64,000 nt of DNA from UBA9620 sp965220695. GTDB lineage: Bacteria > Acidobacteriota > Vicinamibacteria > Vicinamibacterales > UBA8438. Below are positions 43,649-52,600 of the stretch, one piece after another (position 1 is the stretch's first letter; each line of letters opens with the position of its first letter). The stretch covers positions 4,774,001 to 4,838,000 of the forward strand of contig OZ244838.1 in the NCBI GenBank assembly GCA_965220695.1, given 5' to 3'. The notes beneath the pieces were generated by a model. The model searched no databases, had not been told where the DNA came from, and saw only the letters and a list, made by a program, of their open reading frames with translations. The position numbers and the translations under genes are program-made.

Positions 43649-44113
43649 ATGCGCACACTCTTGCTCGCCGTCATCGTCGGCCTCAGCTTCGCCGGCGTGG
43701 CGAATGCCCAGGACGATCCGCCGGCGCCGTGCGGCCCGGCCGGCCAGTTGCCGGAGGGGCTGTCGAACAACGTGGCGGCCGACTCGCGCTGCTTCGAGAT
43801 TCGCATGTACACCGCCCGCCCGGCCGAGGACGGCAACGGCGGCATCAACGAGCTGCACCAGCGGTTCCGCGAGGGCGAGGTCGCCATCTTCGAGAAGCAC
43901 GGCGCCGAGATCGTCGCGGCCTGGCAGAACCTCGACAATCCGAACCGGCTGGTCTGGATGCTGGCCTATCGCGACCGCGCGCACCGGGAAGAGGTATGGG
44001 CCGGGTTCCGCGCAGATCCGGACTGGGACGCGCTGCGGACGAAGTACCCCGCCCCGCTCGAGGGGATCGAGGTCTTCATGCTGAGCGCCAGCGACTACTC
44101 GAAGCTCAAGTAG
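43649..44113 (+). CDS. Secreted NIPSNAP family protein
   Basis: 154 residues. ATG 43649 has AGAGGGAGA seven bases upstream and opens a Sec signal ending VANAQ. The mature part has the NIPSNAP ferredoxin-like pattern: CFEIRMYTARP, INELHQRFREGEVAIFEKHGAEIVAAW, NRLVWMLAYRDRAHREEVWAGFRADPDW and a C-terminal LSASDYSKLK. NIPSNAP proteins form dimeric alpha/beta barrels; exported acidobacterial members have no assigned role. It follows the metallo-beta-lactamase gene by 130 bp on the same strand. Confidence 0.88.
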   Translation: MRTLLLAVIVGLSFAGVANAQDDPPAPCGPAGQLPEGLSNNVAADSRCFEIRMYTARPAEDGNGGINELHQRFREGEVAIFEKHGAEIVAAWQNLDNPNRLVWMLAYRDRAHREEVWAGFRADPDWDALRTKYPAPLEGIEVFMLSASDYSKLK

Positions 44114-44168
44114 CGGGCGGGAGCGTCGCTCCCGCGCATCGTGATGAGGTCCAAGGTCGCGCAGACTC

Positions 44169-44972
44169 CTATCGAAGCTCGTCCAGGGCCACGCCCCGCG
44201 CCTGGAAGGCGGCGGTAAGCAGCCGGCCCGCGTTCACCGAAGCCGGCCAACCGGCGTAGAAGGTGACGTGCAGGACCACCTCGGAGAGTTCCTGCGGCTC
44301 GACGCCGTTCTGGTCGAGGGCCCGGTCGATGTGCAGGCGCAGCTCGTTGGTGACGTAGAGGGCCTGGTTCACGGCGACGGTGATGAGGCTGCGGTCGCGC
44401 TTGGAGAGCAGCGGCCGCTCCCAGATGTCCCCGTAGAGGAGGCTGTTCCGCAACGCCCCCAGCCGCGGCACCGCCGCGTAGGCGTCGCTGAGCCCGCCCG
44501 GCGTGGTGACCTCGGCCTCGAGCGCCGGCGCCCGCGGCAGGTCGTCGAGCGTCAATCCACGCGCCTCGAACGCTTCGGCCGCCGTCAGCGAGGCCTGCAC
44601 GCCGGTCGGCCATCCCGCGTAGAAGGTTACGTGCAGGATGATCTCGGAAATCTCCTCCGGCGTCAGCCCGTTGTCGAGCCCGCGGGGAATGTGAATCGCC
44701 AGCTCCTCCCGGGCCAGGGCCTGGAGGACGGCGATCGTGATCAGGCTGCGATCGCGCTTCGACAGATACGGGCGCTCCCAGATCTCCCCGTAGACCAGCG
44801 AGTTCCGCAACTCGCGGAGATAGGGGGAGCCGGCGTACAGGTCGGGAGCGGGCGGCGCCGGGGCGTCGGCCTGCTGGGCCGCGGCCGTCACGCCGAGCGG
44901 CGAACTCGGAGACAGGCCGGCAAAGCTCAGCGCCGCCACGACGTACAGGTGCATCACACATGGTTTCTTCAT
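44169..44972 (-). CDS. Secreted double carboxymuconolactone-decarboxylase-domain protein
   Basis: 267 residues with a Sec signal ending VTAAAQ. It contains two tandem CMD/AhpD-like domains, each with the same string: LRNSLVYGEIWERPYLSKRD (residues about 55-75) and LRNSLLYGDIWERPLLSKRD (about 175-195), followed by RSLITIAVLQALAREELAIH and RSLITVAVNQALYVTNELRL, then EEISEIILHVTFYAGWP and QELSEVVLHVTFYAGWP. No CxxC redox pair is seen, so it is more like the decarboxylase branch than AhpD. Exported double-domain members are known in this phylum; the substrate is unknown. ATG 44972 has GGAGTCTGG upstream. Confidence 0.88.
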   Translation of the reverse strand: MKKPCVMHLYVVAALSFAGLSPSSPLGVTAAAQQADAPAPPAPDLYAGSPYLRELRNSLVYGEIWERPYLSKRDRSLITIAVLQALAREELAIHIPRGLDNGLTPEEISEIILHVTFYAGWPTGVQASLTAAEAFEARGLTLDDLPRAPALEAEVTTPGGLSDAYAAVPRLGALRNSLLYGDIWERPLLSKRDRSLITVAVNQALYVTNELRLHIDRALDQNGVEPQELSEVVLHVTFYAGWPASVNAGRLLTAAFQARGVALDELR

Positions 44973-45099
44973 GATTCCAGACTCCAGCGGGGGTTTCCGG
45001 GAATTGCCCGCCTCCCGCCGCCGCCCGCTCGAACAGGCGCCACGAGGAACGAGGCGTTTGTGCACCGCCGGTACGACGATGGAGGTCGACTTCGGCGAG

Positions 45100-45393
45100 T
45101 CATGGGTCGACATCGCCCGGCGTGGGTGCGGCGTCCGGGGTCCGACCAGCTCGACTTGGGGGTCCGGCCGCGGCACTGGCCGACCGGGACCGCGAGGCCC
45201 TCGAACCACCGCGGACGGGGTTCCCTCGCCGCGGCTTCTTAAGCTGATACACCAAGAATATGATCACAGATGCAGCCGTCGCGATCCATAGCGCGTTTAT
45301 TATCAACAGCGACACTAATACCATCACCCAGTACACCACTTGCAGAACAAAATCCGGAGGATGGTAAAGCTCCATTTTCGTATGTACCAACAC
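45100..45393 (-). CDS. Small membrane protein in an AT-rich patch (tentative)
   Basis: A GTG-started frame of 97 residues (ATG 45375 is an alternative) reads a hydrophobic run VLQVVYWVMVLVSLLIINAL then WIATAASVIIFLVYQLKK, enough for one or two membrane helices, followed by a very basic Arg/Ser/Pro-rich tail that may not be genuinely coding. The N-terminal half is much poorer in GC than anything nearby, which suggests recent transfer. No family is recognised and no good ribosome-binding site is seen. Confidence 0.35.
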   Translation of the reverse strand: MLVHTKMELYHPPDFVLQVVYWVMVLVSLLIINALWIATAASVIIFLVYQLKKPRRGNPVRGGSRASRSRSASAAAGPPSRAGRTPDAAPTPGDVDP

Positions 45394-45454
45394 AGGTGAC
45401 TTACAGCCGTACCAGCTATCTATGTAGTGGTTGAGCAGGTAGGCTGAAACCGTA

Positions 45455-45512
45455 GGACGATAGTCCGTATTGGCGCGCTCCAGATCATCCTGTCCTCCTG
45501 GGACTCCGGCAC
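45455..45512. repeat. R2 repeat, copy B
   Basis: GGACGATAGTCCGTATTGGC continues GCGCTCCAGATCATCCTGTC and CTCCTGGGACTCCGGCAC, nearly identical to the copy at 37019-37076. It abuts the gene remnant at 45490-45715. Confidence 0.65.
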
Positions 45513-45715
45513 GGCGATTCCGGCCAGCGGCGCCGTGTCTCCGTCCGAGACGCTGACCAGGCGGGCGGCGAGACGGGCGCCTGCGCGGTCCTGCACAGCG
45601 AACATCTTATCGAACCGGCCGTCGACCATGACGGTGTCCAGAACCGCGCCGGTCTCGACATTGACGATCCGCGCCGTGACCCGCAACTGGTCACCGAGGC
45701 GCTGGACGCCACCGG
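45490..45715 (-). pseudogene. Remnant of a FlgO/TolB-like domain protein
   Basis: The minus strand reads GGVQRLGDQLRVTARIVNVE, TGAVLDTVMVDGRFDKMFAV and QDRAGARLAARL, the classic string of FlgO-type or TolB-like domains (compute a variable, then loop to an ATP-free sum over QDEI/QDRxGARL). Upstream the sequence turns into unrelated low-complexity residues and downstream it merges into the R2 repeat, so only about 55 codons survive. No start or ribosome site fits. It is a decayed gene fragment. Confidence 0.55.
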
Positions 45716-45925
45716 CACTCTGCCGAGGCATGTTCCGGGGGCGCGAACCCCTATCGATACTTGAGGGACGCTCCTCGAACCGCAGCCGCTTACGCCCCCC
45801 ACAGCCAGCCATCATCTTGACGTCACTGGAATGGCTCATCATGATGAGTCGTGCTCGTCCGTTTCCCCGGCCTCCCGACGGCACGTTGTCCACGCCCTGC
45901 CTGATGACGACCGGAACCCGACCCG

Positions 45926-45956
45926 TTGATGAACCACCGGCGCTTTCTTCTATACT
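45926..45956 (+). promoter_or_regulatory. Candidate leaderless promoter for the ABC exporter pair
   Basis: TTGATG at 45926-45931 and TATACT at 45951-45956 (spacing 19, or 18 with TGATGA). The -10 ends nine bases before the ATG at 45965, so the transcript would begin at or next to the start codon; no Shine-Dalgarno is present. Confidence 0.5.
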
Positions 45957-45964
45957 GAGGCGCC

Positions 45965-46762
45965 ATGGAGACCGTCGTCGATCCCAACACCGAGACCGCC
46001 GTTGCGACGTTTGGCCTTTGCCGGCAATTCGGCGACTTGCGTGCCGTGCACAACCTCGACCTGCGCGTTGAAACGGGGACCTTGTACGGGTTCCTCGGCC
46101 GCAACGGCGCCGGCAAGTCCACCACGATCAAGATGTTGACCGGCCTGCTGGCGCCCACCAGCGGCTCGATCTCGCTCCTTGGCAAGAACCCCCTGGACCC
46201 GTCACAGGCGATCGACGTCAAGCGCCGCATCGGCGTGGTCCCGGAGGACCTCGCGCTGTACGATCTGCTGACGGGGCGGGAAAACCTGACCTTCATCGGG
46301 CGGATGTACCAGATGGAGCGCGGTGTGGTGCAGGAGCGGATAGACGAGCTCTTCGCGTTGCTGGAACTTGGCGGTGGCGCCGCCGAGGAGAAGCAGATCG
46401 TCCTCGACTATTCCCACGGCATGAAGAAGAAGCTCGCACTCGCCGCGGCGCTGTTGCCGAACCCCGAGTTGCTGTTTCTCGACGAGCCCTTCGAAGGGGT
46501 GGATGCGGTGACGTCGAGGATCGTCCGCGACCTGTTGACCCGCGCCGCGGATCGGGGTTCCACGATCTTCATCACCTCCCACGTGTTGGAGATCGTCGAG
46601 CGGCTGTGCACCCATGTCGGCATCATCGACCAGGGCCGGCTGGTGGAACAGGCGCCGCTCGCCGAGCTGCGGCAAAGCGCGACGCTCGAAGAGACGTTCC
46701 TCGCCAAGGTTGGTTCCACGGAGGAGTTGCACGCCCAGTTGAGTTGGCTCGATGAGCGCTAA
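45965..46762 (+). CDS. ABC transporter ATP-binding protein, ABC-2 exporter type
   Basis: 265 residues. Walker A GRNGAGKSTT, Q-loop VVPEDLALYDLLTG, signature region YSHGMKKKLALAAAL (the usual SGG is SHG, as in many exporters of this class), Walker B LLFLDEPFEGVDAVTSR and H-loop ITSHVLEIVERL. The overlap of its last codons with the permease gene start shows they are co-translated. It energises the membrane partner at 46752. Confidence 0.92.
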   Translation: METVVDPNTETAVATFGLCRQFGDLRAVHNLDLRVETGTLYGFLGRNGAGKSTTIKMLTGLLAPTSGSISLLGKNPLDPSQAIDVKRRIGVVPEDLALYDLLTGRENLTFIGRMYQMERGVVQERIDELFALLELGGGAAEEKQIVLDYSHGMKKKLALAAALLPNPELLFLDEPFEGVDAVTSRIVRDLLTRAADRGSTIFITSHVLEIVERLCTHVGIIDQGRLVEQAPLAELRQSATLEETFLAKVGSTEELHAQLSWLDER

Positions 46763-48527
46763 CCTCCCGCAGTTGCGGGCGATTTTCTGGCTGCGGTGGA
46801 CGCTGGCGTGGCGGGGCTGGCAGCGGCAAAGCCCGCTGTTCGGCGTCCTCGCGGTTCTGCTCGCGGGGATCGGCGCCGCCGCGGCGGTGGTCCTCTTTGC
46901 GTTGGCGCTCTACCTTGGCGCCGTGTTGCTGCCCGATCGCGAGCCGATCCTGGTGCTCTTCATCTGGGATGCTGCCATCGGCGCCTTCCTTGCGGCCTGG
47001 ATCACCGGTCTGCTGATAAACCTGCGGATGAGCGGCGAGGCCCTGTCGCTTGCCAGGCTGCTGCACATGCCGGTGTCCCCGGCCGGGGCATTCCTGCTGA
47101 ACTACCTGAGTTCCCAGATGCGCGTGTCGCTCGTGATGTTCCTCGGGCTGATGCTGGGATTGGCCGCCGGGTCCACGGTCGCCTTCGGTGTCGGCAACGC
47201 GATCCTCATCCCCCTGGTGCTCGCCGCCTTCGCCATGATCACTGCCGTGACGCATCAGTTCCAGTCCTGGCTGGCGCGGGTCCTCGCCAACAAGCGCCGC
47301 CGCAGCACGGTGGTGGCCGTTGCCGTCGTGGCCCTCGTGCTCGTCGCCAACGCGCCCAACCTCTACAGGAGCGTCACCGAGGGTTCGCGGCAAGGCGATG
47401 CGACCCCGGCCGTGGAGCAGCGCCAGGACCCCGATCGCGCCCGCGTTGAAGGATGGGCCCGCGTGGCCAACGTCGCGTTGCCGCCGGGTTGGCTGGCGCT
47501 CGGCGCCCAGGGAGCCAGGCAGGGACGGTACTGGCAGGCCGTGTTGGGCATGCTCGGCATGCTCGCTATCGCCGCGGCCAGTCTCCGGCGGTCCTACCGG
47601 AAGACGATCGGCGCGCAGACAGTCGACGACCGCGGGTTTGACCGGGCGCGCCCGGCGGGCGCCGCCGCCGCGCCGACGACACGCTCGGAAACGCCCGACG
47701 GTGCACACGCTCGCGAGCCGGCGCGCCCGGCGCGTCTTCCCCGGGGGTACATCACCCGGCTGGCGAGCCGGCACGTCCCGGACCACGCGGGCGCCATTGC
47801 GTGGGCGGGCATGCGTCTGTGGCTACGCGCGCCGCAGGGGAGGGTGGTCCTGTTGAGCCCGATCTTTCTGATCATGTTCTACATGCTGTTGTTCTACGGC
47901 GGGACGTCCAGCGACGTGAGGGCGGATGTCACGGTACTGAGCTTCATCGGCCTCATCATGCTCCAGTCGCTCGGGCTCCTGGCCAACCAGTTCGGTCAGG
48001 ACCGGGGCGGATTCCGCGCCGTGGCGCTGGTCGCTGCGCCTCCCGCGCAGGTGCTGCTCGGCAAGAACCTCTCGTTGGCGCCCTTCGTACTCGGCATCGC
48101 GACCCTGGCGGTCGTGGTGCTGCAGTGGATTCAGCCGCTTGGGGCAAGTCACCTGATCGCCGCCTTTCTGCAACTCGTCATCATCTACCTCCTGGGTTGC
48201 CTGTTGGGCAACGCCTTTTCCATCAAGGCGCCGCGGGCGATGCCCGCCGGCTCGACGAGCGTCCCCAACTCCTCGACGGCGATGTTCCTCGCCATGTTCC
48301 TGTTTCTGATCGCCTGTTTGCTCATGGCGTTGCCGCTGGCAGTGTCGCTGCTGCTCGAGCGGCGCCTTCAGGCGGCCGGCTGGTCCATCCCGGTCTACCT
48401 GGGTTTCTCCGTGATCGAACTTGCACTCGCCGTCTACATCTACCGGCGCGTGCTCGCTGTCCAGGGCCGATTGCTCCGAGAACAGTACGAATTCGTCCTC
48501 AGTCGCGTCACGGAGCCGGTGGATTGA
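46752..48527 (+). CDS. ABC-2-like exporter permease
   Basis: 591 residues with about ten to twelve hydrophobic segments in two blocks (residues about 25-190 and 370-575) separated by a Pro/Arg-rich linker with GDATPAVEQRQDPDR and RARPAGAAAAPTTRSE. Segments include LFGVLAVLLAGIGAAAAVVL, LVMFLGLMLGLAAG, VVLLSPIFLIMFYMLLFYGG and FLAMFLFLIACLLMALPLAV. The order and the preceding ATPase make it the permease of an ABC-2-like exporter; the substrate is not visible. It starts 11 bp inside the ATPase gene. Confidence 0.88.
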   Translation: MSANLPQLRAIFWLRWTLAWRGWQRQSPLFGVLAVLLAGIGAAAAVVLFALALYLGAVLLPDREPILVLFIWDAAIGAFLAAWITGLLINLRMSGEALSLARLLHMPVSPAGAFLLNYLSSQMRVSLVMFLGLMLGLAAGSTVAFGVGNAILIPLVLAAFAMITAVTHQFQSWLARVLANKRRRSTVVAVAVVALVLVANAPNLYRSVTEGSRQGDATPAVEQRQDPDRARVEGWARVANVALPPGWLALGAQGARQGRYWQAVLGMLGMLAIAAASLRRSYRKTIGAQTVDDRGFDRARPAGAAAAPTTRSETPDGAHAREPARPARLPRGYITRLASRHVPDHAGAIAWAGMRLWLRAPQGRVVLLSPIFLIMFYMLLFYGGTSSDVRADVTVLSFIGLIMLQSLGLLANQFGQDRGGFRAVALVAAPPAQVLLGKNLSLAPFVLGIATLAVVVLQWIQPLGASHLIAAFLQLVIIYLLGCLLGNAFSIKAPRAMPAGSTSVPNSSTAMFLAMFLFLIACLLMALPLAVSLLLERRLQAAGWSIPVYLGFSVIELALAVYIYRRVLAVQGRLLREQYEFVLSRVTEPVD

Positions 48528-48619
48528 CGCTCCGGTCGGGGTCGGCCGGGGCGCCCGGGAGGCAGGGCAGGATGACCGGGAGCGCGCTGGGTGCCGCGCC
48601 GCAGAAAGTGAGGGCGTCG

Positions 48620-50707
48620 ATGTGTGAGAGGGTCGGTCAACTCGTACGCCTCGTCGCATTGGGTCTGTTGCTGATCGGCACGTCACACCTCGACGGCGGC
48701 ACTGTCGTCTTCGCGCAACGGGGAGATGCACCGGCGAATGCGGTCTCGACGGGCGAGTTCCTGATCGAGCCGCCGACGCTGATCAACCTCGGCTTCGAGT
48801 GGTTCATCCAGGGCGACGACAACCGCAACGCCGCGGTGGAGGTCTCGTATCGCCGGCAGGGCGGGACGCAGTGGTCGCCGGCGCTCCCGCTCCTGCGGCT
48901 CCAGGGTGAGCGGGTCTTCGTGGGAGCGCAGTTCGACGTCATTGCGCCGAACATGTTCGCCGGGAGCATCCTCGACCTGGAGCCCGACACGGCGTACGAG
49001 GCCCGGTTCGTGATGACCGATCCCGATGGCGTGATCGGGGAGGCCAGCAAGACCGTGACGGTGCGGACGCGCGCGGAACCGGTGCCGTACGCGGAGGGGA
49101 GGGTGCTGCACGTCTATCCCCATGGCTTCCAGGGCACGAAGATCGAGCCGTCGTTCGAGGGGTTGATCTGCGCGTACAACTCCTCATGCGGTGGCGGAGA
49201 CTTTGCCACGGCCGGGCGTCCCCGGGTGCGCGCCGGCGACACCCTGCTCGTGCACGCCGGCCTCTACCGATACAACCACCTCGAATATGGCGGAGCCAAC
49301 CGCGCCTTTCCGTTCGAGGGGACGTATTACCTGACGGCCGATGGCACCCCCGAGCGGCCGATTGCCATCAAGGCCGCCGGTGACGGCGAGGTCATCTTCG
49401 ACGGCGACGGCAACTTCGCCCTCTTCAACGTCATGGCGGCCGACTACACCTATTTCGAGGGCATCACGTTTCGCAACACCGAGTTCGCCATCTGGGCCGG
49501 CGAACAGTTCATCGCCGGGGCGAAGGGGCTCACGGTCAAGCACTCCCGTTTCGAGGATGTGGGCGCCGGTGTCTTCACCAACTACTCGGGTTCCAGCGAT
49601 TTCTACATCGCCGACAACCGGTTCTACGGCCGGAACGACCCGGAGCGCCTGATCGGATGGAGCGACGCTCCGTTGTGGAGGCGGTTCGACGGCGTCGACG
49701 GTCAGGTCCATCCCCCGGTCATGGCCTCCTACGTGGCGGTGAAGCTCTACGGCCCCGGACACGTCGTGGCCTACAACTACATCGCCGACTTCCACGACGG
49801 GATCAACGTTGAGACCTACGGGAACCCCGACGGAAGCGTCGCATCGGGACCCGGAGTCCCCGACGGTCCGAAGTATCCGCCGCGCGAGTTCTGGGACCGG
49901 CGTCCCGTCGCGATCGACTTCTACAACAACTACATCACCAACTCCCACGACAACCCGATCGAGACGGATGGGAGCCTGCACAACGTGCGCGTGCTCCGGA
50001 ACCTGTTCATCAACCATCCGTCGCACGCGTTCTGCAGTCAACCGGTGCTCGGCGGACCCGTCTACTGGATTCGGAACATCGCCTACAACCTCCCGGGGGG
50101 CTCGAGCCGCTTCTTCGGCGCCGCCGGCGTCGTGTTCTACAACAACACCATCCTGTCCGAGACCACCGGGACCACGTCGAACACGCATTGGCGCAACAAC
50201 CTGATTCTGGGGCAGAACGCGCCGTCCGACTTTCGACGTCTGCGTCCGAACCTGTTTGGGATCACGACGTTCACGAACTACACCTCGTCGGACTACAACG
50301 GCTTCGGACCCGCGCCGGACACGAGCATGCCGTTTCGATGGGAGAGCCCGCCGTTCGACGTGGCCGCCGACTTCCGGGCCCCGAACCGCAACCCGGCGCT
50401 CGAGTTGCGCGAGTTCGCGACGCTCGAGGAGTACAGTGCGGCGACCGGGCAGGACCGGAACAGCATTCAGGTGGGATACGACGTGTTCGTGAACGTCCCC
50501 GCGCTCGATGCCCGGGACGTCAGCTCGCTGCAGGCCGTCTACGATGCGGACGATCTCGATTTTCGCGTGAGGCCCGGCTCGGCCGCGGTCGACCGGGGGC
50601 TGGTGCTGCCGACGGTGACCGATGGCTTCACCGGGAGCGCGCCCGACCTCGGGGCGCTGGAGGTCGGCGGCGCCGCACCGCACTACGGGCCCCGCGCCAG
50701 GAGGTGA
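48620..50707 (+). CDS. Secreted right-handed beta-helix protein
   Basis: 695 residues. ATG 48620 with GTGAGGG upstream gives a Sec signal (MCERVGQLVRLVALGLLLIG then THTVVFAQ-like AQ cleavage); the upstream ATG 48572 is less likely. Residues about 35-150 are a fibronectin-like beta domain (LEPDTAYEARFVMTDPDG, KTVTVRTRAEP). Residues about 190-640 are a parallel beta helix with repeating FEGITFRNTEFAIWAGEQ, FEDVGAGVFTNYSG, HVVAYNYIADFHDGINVET, NNYITNSHDNPIETDGSLHN, VLRNLFINHPSHAF and VVFYNNTILSETTG, the type of polysaccharide lyase or epimerase folds. Catalytic residues cannot be assigned. Its stop is followed directly by an R1 repeat. Confidence 0.88.
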   Translation: MCERVGQLVRLVALGLLLIGTSHLDGGTVVFAQRGDAPANAVSTGEFLIEPPTLINLGFEWFIQGDDNRNAAVEVSYRRQGGTQWSPALPLLRLQGERVFVGAQFDVIAPNMFAGSILDLEPDTAYEARFVMTDPDGVIGEASKTVTVRTRAEPVPYAEGRVLHVYPHGFQGTKIEPSFEGLICAYNSSCGGGDFATAGRPRVRAGDTLLVHAGLYRYNHLEYGGANRAFPFEGTYYLTADGTPERPIAIKAAGDGEVIFDGDGNFALFNVMAADYTYFEGITFRNTEFAIWAGEQFIAGAKGLTVKHSRFEDVGAGVFTNYSGSSDFYIADNRFYGRNDPERLIGWSDAPLWRRFDGVDGQVHPPVMASYVAVKLYGPGHVVAYNYIADFHDGINVETYGNPDGSVASGPGVPDGPKYPPREFWDRRPVAIDFYNNYITNSHDNPIETDGSLHNVRVLRNLFINHPSHAFCSQPVLGGPVYWIRNIAYNLPGGSSRFFGAAGVVFYNNTILSETTGTTSNTHWRNNLILGQNAPSDFRRLRPNLFGITTFTNYTSSDYNGFGPAPDTSMPFRWESPPFDVAADFRAPNRNPALELREFATLEEYSAATGQDRNSIQVGYDVFVNVPALDARDVSSLQAVYDADDLDFRVRPGSAAVDRGLVLPTVTDGFTGSAPDLGALEVGGAAPHYGPRARR

Positions 50708-50750
50708 CGGGCTGGCAGCCCGTGGCGGCCCCCCGCGTTGCAGCGAGAGC
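50708..50750. repeat. Degenerate R1 repeat
   Basis: ACGGGCTGGCAGCCCGTGGC then GGCCCCCCGCGTTGCAGCGA begins one base after the TGA of the beta-helix gene. The sequence ACGGGCTG-G-CAGCCCGT is a perfect short palindrome, as if the two ends of the element had been joined. Confidence 0.55.
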
Positions 50751-50803
50751 GGCGAGGCGCCGGCCTGACATCCGGCGCCGGCGGCGGCTCGAACTGGTAG
50801 AGA

Positions 50804-52600
50804 ATGACAACCGTGACCCGCCTGCGCCAGTCAATCGTCGGCTCGGCCGCGCCGGGCGCCGCCGTCGCTCTCCTTGCGGGGTTGGCCGGGGCGACGCAGG
50901 ACCCCGCACCCGATCCGTCCGGCGCCACCGGGCGGGTCACCCTCTCGATCGTCGGCACTACCGACCTGCACGGTCGCGTGTTCCCCGACGATGGACAGGG
51001 AGGCCTCGCGCTGCTGGGCGGGTACCTGCGCAACCTGCGCGCGGCGAGGGCGGCCGACGGCGGCGCAGTGCTGCTGCTGGACGCGGGCGACAGCTTCGAG
51101 GGAGGCATCGCATCCAATCTCTCGGAAGGCGCCCTCGTCGTCGACGCCTACAACGCGCTCGGTTACGACGCGCTCGCCATCGGCAACCACGAGTTCGATT
51201 ACGGGGCGAACGACACCGCATCGGCGAACGACAACGGGACGCCAGACATGCGCGGGGCGCTCAGGGCCGCGGCGGCGCGCGCGCGGTTTCCCTTTCTCGC
51301 GGCGAACGTGATCGACACCGCGACGGGACGCCCGCTGGCATGGCCGAACGTCCGGCCGTCCACCCTGGTCGACGTCGCCGGCCTGCGGGTGGGCATCGTC
51401 GGGGTCATGACTCGCGGCGGCCTCACTATGACCCTTGCCGCCAATGTCCAGGGGCTCGACACGACTCCGCTCGCACCCGCCGTCGAGAACGAGGCGCGGC
51501 GCCTGCGCGAGCGCGGCGCCGATCTGGTGCTGATTCTGGCGCACGCCGGCGGCGCGTGCTTTCGCTTCGACAATCCCACTGACCTGTCGTCGTGCGACGA
51601 CGATGCCGAGATCTTCGAGCTGGCCCGGCGGCTGCCGGCTGGTCTCGTCGATGCAATCGTCGCCGGACACACTCACCGGGCGGTGGCGCACGAGGTAGCG
51701 GGCCTCCCGATCGTCCAGGCCTATTCGCGGGGAAGCGCGTTCGCGCGCGTCGATCTGACGGTGCGGCGCGGCGCCGGGGTCGTGGCGGCGCGACTCTTTC
51801 CGCCGCAGGCGGTCTGTGCCGCCGTCGCCGCGGACGGGTGGTCCTGTGCCACCGGCGGCGACGGTACGCCGGCGACCTACGAAGCAGCGCCGGTCCGGCC
51901 CGAGGCGTCGATCGTCGCCGCGATGCAGCCGGAACTCGAGCGCGTGAATCGCTGGCGCGCCGAGCCGCTCGGCGTGACCCTGACGACACCGGTCCCGCGG
52001 AACCGGGACGGCGCCGAATCGCCGCTCGGCAACCTGTTCGCGGATGCATTCCTGGCCGCCCTGCCGAACGCGGACCTCGCGATCGGCATGGGCGTCAGGC
52101 GTGGCGGACTGCGCAGGGGGCTGCCAGCCGGGACGCTCACGCGCGGGCCGCTCTACGACGTGTTTCCCTTCGACAATCGCATCGTCGAGGTGGCAATGAC
52201 CGGAGCGCAGGTGCAACGAGCCCTGGCCAGGGAGTTGACGCGCGAGCTGGCCGGCAGCCGGGGAGGGATCCCGAGCGTGTCGGGTGTCCGCGTGCGGGTG
52301 ACGTGCGCGGGGGCTCGCCGGCAACTCGAGATCGTCAGGCCATCGGGAGCAACGGTCGGCCTGGACGAGACCCTTGTCGTGGCGGCCACGGACTTCTTCG
52401 CCGCGCGCGCCGGACGCGACTCCCTCGTCGCGCGGTCGGAGGCTCCGCCCGCGACAGCGCCGCTCGTCCGGGAGGCCGTCGCCCGTTGGCTCACCGCCCG
52501 CGGCGGACGGCTCGGCGCGGCCGACCTGGCGACGCCGCCTCGCTGGGAACTTCCCGAACGTGCGGCGTGCCTCGCGGCTGACGCTACTCGGGCGCCGTGA
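50804..52600 (+). CDS. Secreted 5'-nucleotidase/2',3'-cyclic phosphodiesterase family protein
   Basis: 598 residues. A hydrophobic leader (VGSAAPGAAVALLAGLAGAT) is followed by the metallophosphoesterase domain: TTDLHGRVFPDD (Asp54, His56), LLLDAGDSFEGG, AIGNHEFDYGAND and the second half AGHTHRAVAHE. Residues about 370-570 are the 5'-nucleotidase C-terminal domain with SPLGNLFADAFLAAL, GMGVRRGGLRRGLPAGTLTRG and PLYDVFPFDNRIVEVAMTGAQVQ. The NGGGIR-type motif is altered here (GMGVRRGG), so substrate range may differ. It would release phosphate from nucleotides in the periplasm. It ends 17 bp inside the end of the convergent VWFA gene. Confidence 0.9.
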   Translation: MTTVTRLRQSIVGSAAPGAAVALLAGLAGATQDPAPDPSGATGRVTLSIVGTTDLHGRVFPDDGQGGLALLGGYLRNLRAARAADGGAVLLLDAGDSFEGGIASNLSEGALVVDAYNALGYDALAIGNHEFDYGANDTASANDNGTPDMRGALRAAAARARFPFLAANVIDTATGRPLAWPNVRPSTLVDVAGLRVGIVGVMTRGGLTMTLAANVQGLDTTPLAPAVENEARRLRERGADLVLILAHAGGACFRFDNPTDLSSCDDDAEIFELARRLPAGLVDAIVAGHTHRAVAHEVAGLPIVQAYSRGSAFARVDLTVRRGAGVVAARLFPPQAVCAAVAADGWSCATGGDGTPATYEAAPVRPEASIVAAMQPELERVNRWRAEPLGVTLTTPVPRNRDGAESPLGNLFADAFLAALPNADLAIGMGVRRGGLRRGLPAGTLTRGPLYDVFPFDNRIVEVAMTGAQVQRALARELTRELAGSRGGIPSVSGVRVRVTCAGARRQLEIVRPSGATVGLDETLVVAATDFFAARAGRDSLVARSEAPPATAPLVREAVARWLTARGGRLGAADLATPPRWELPERAACLAADATRAP

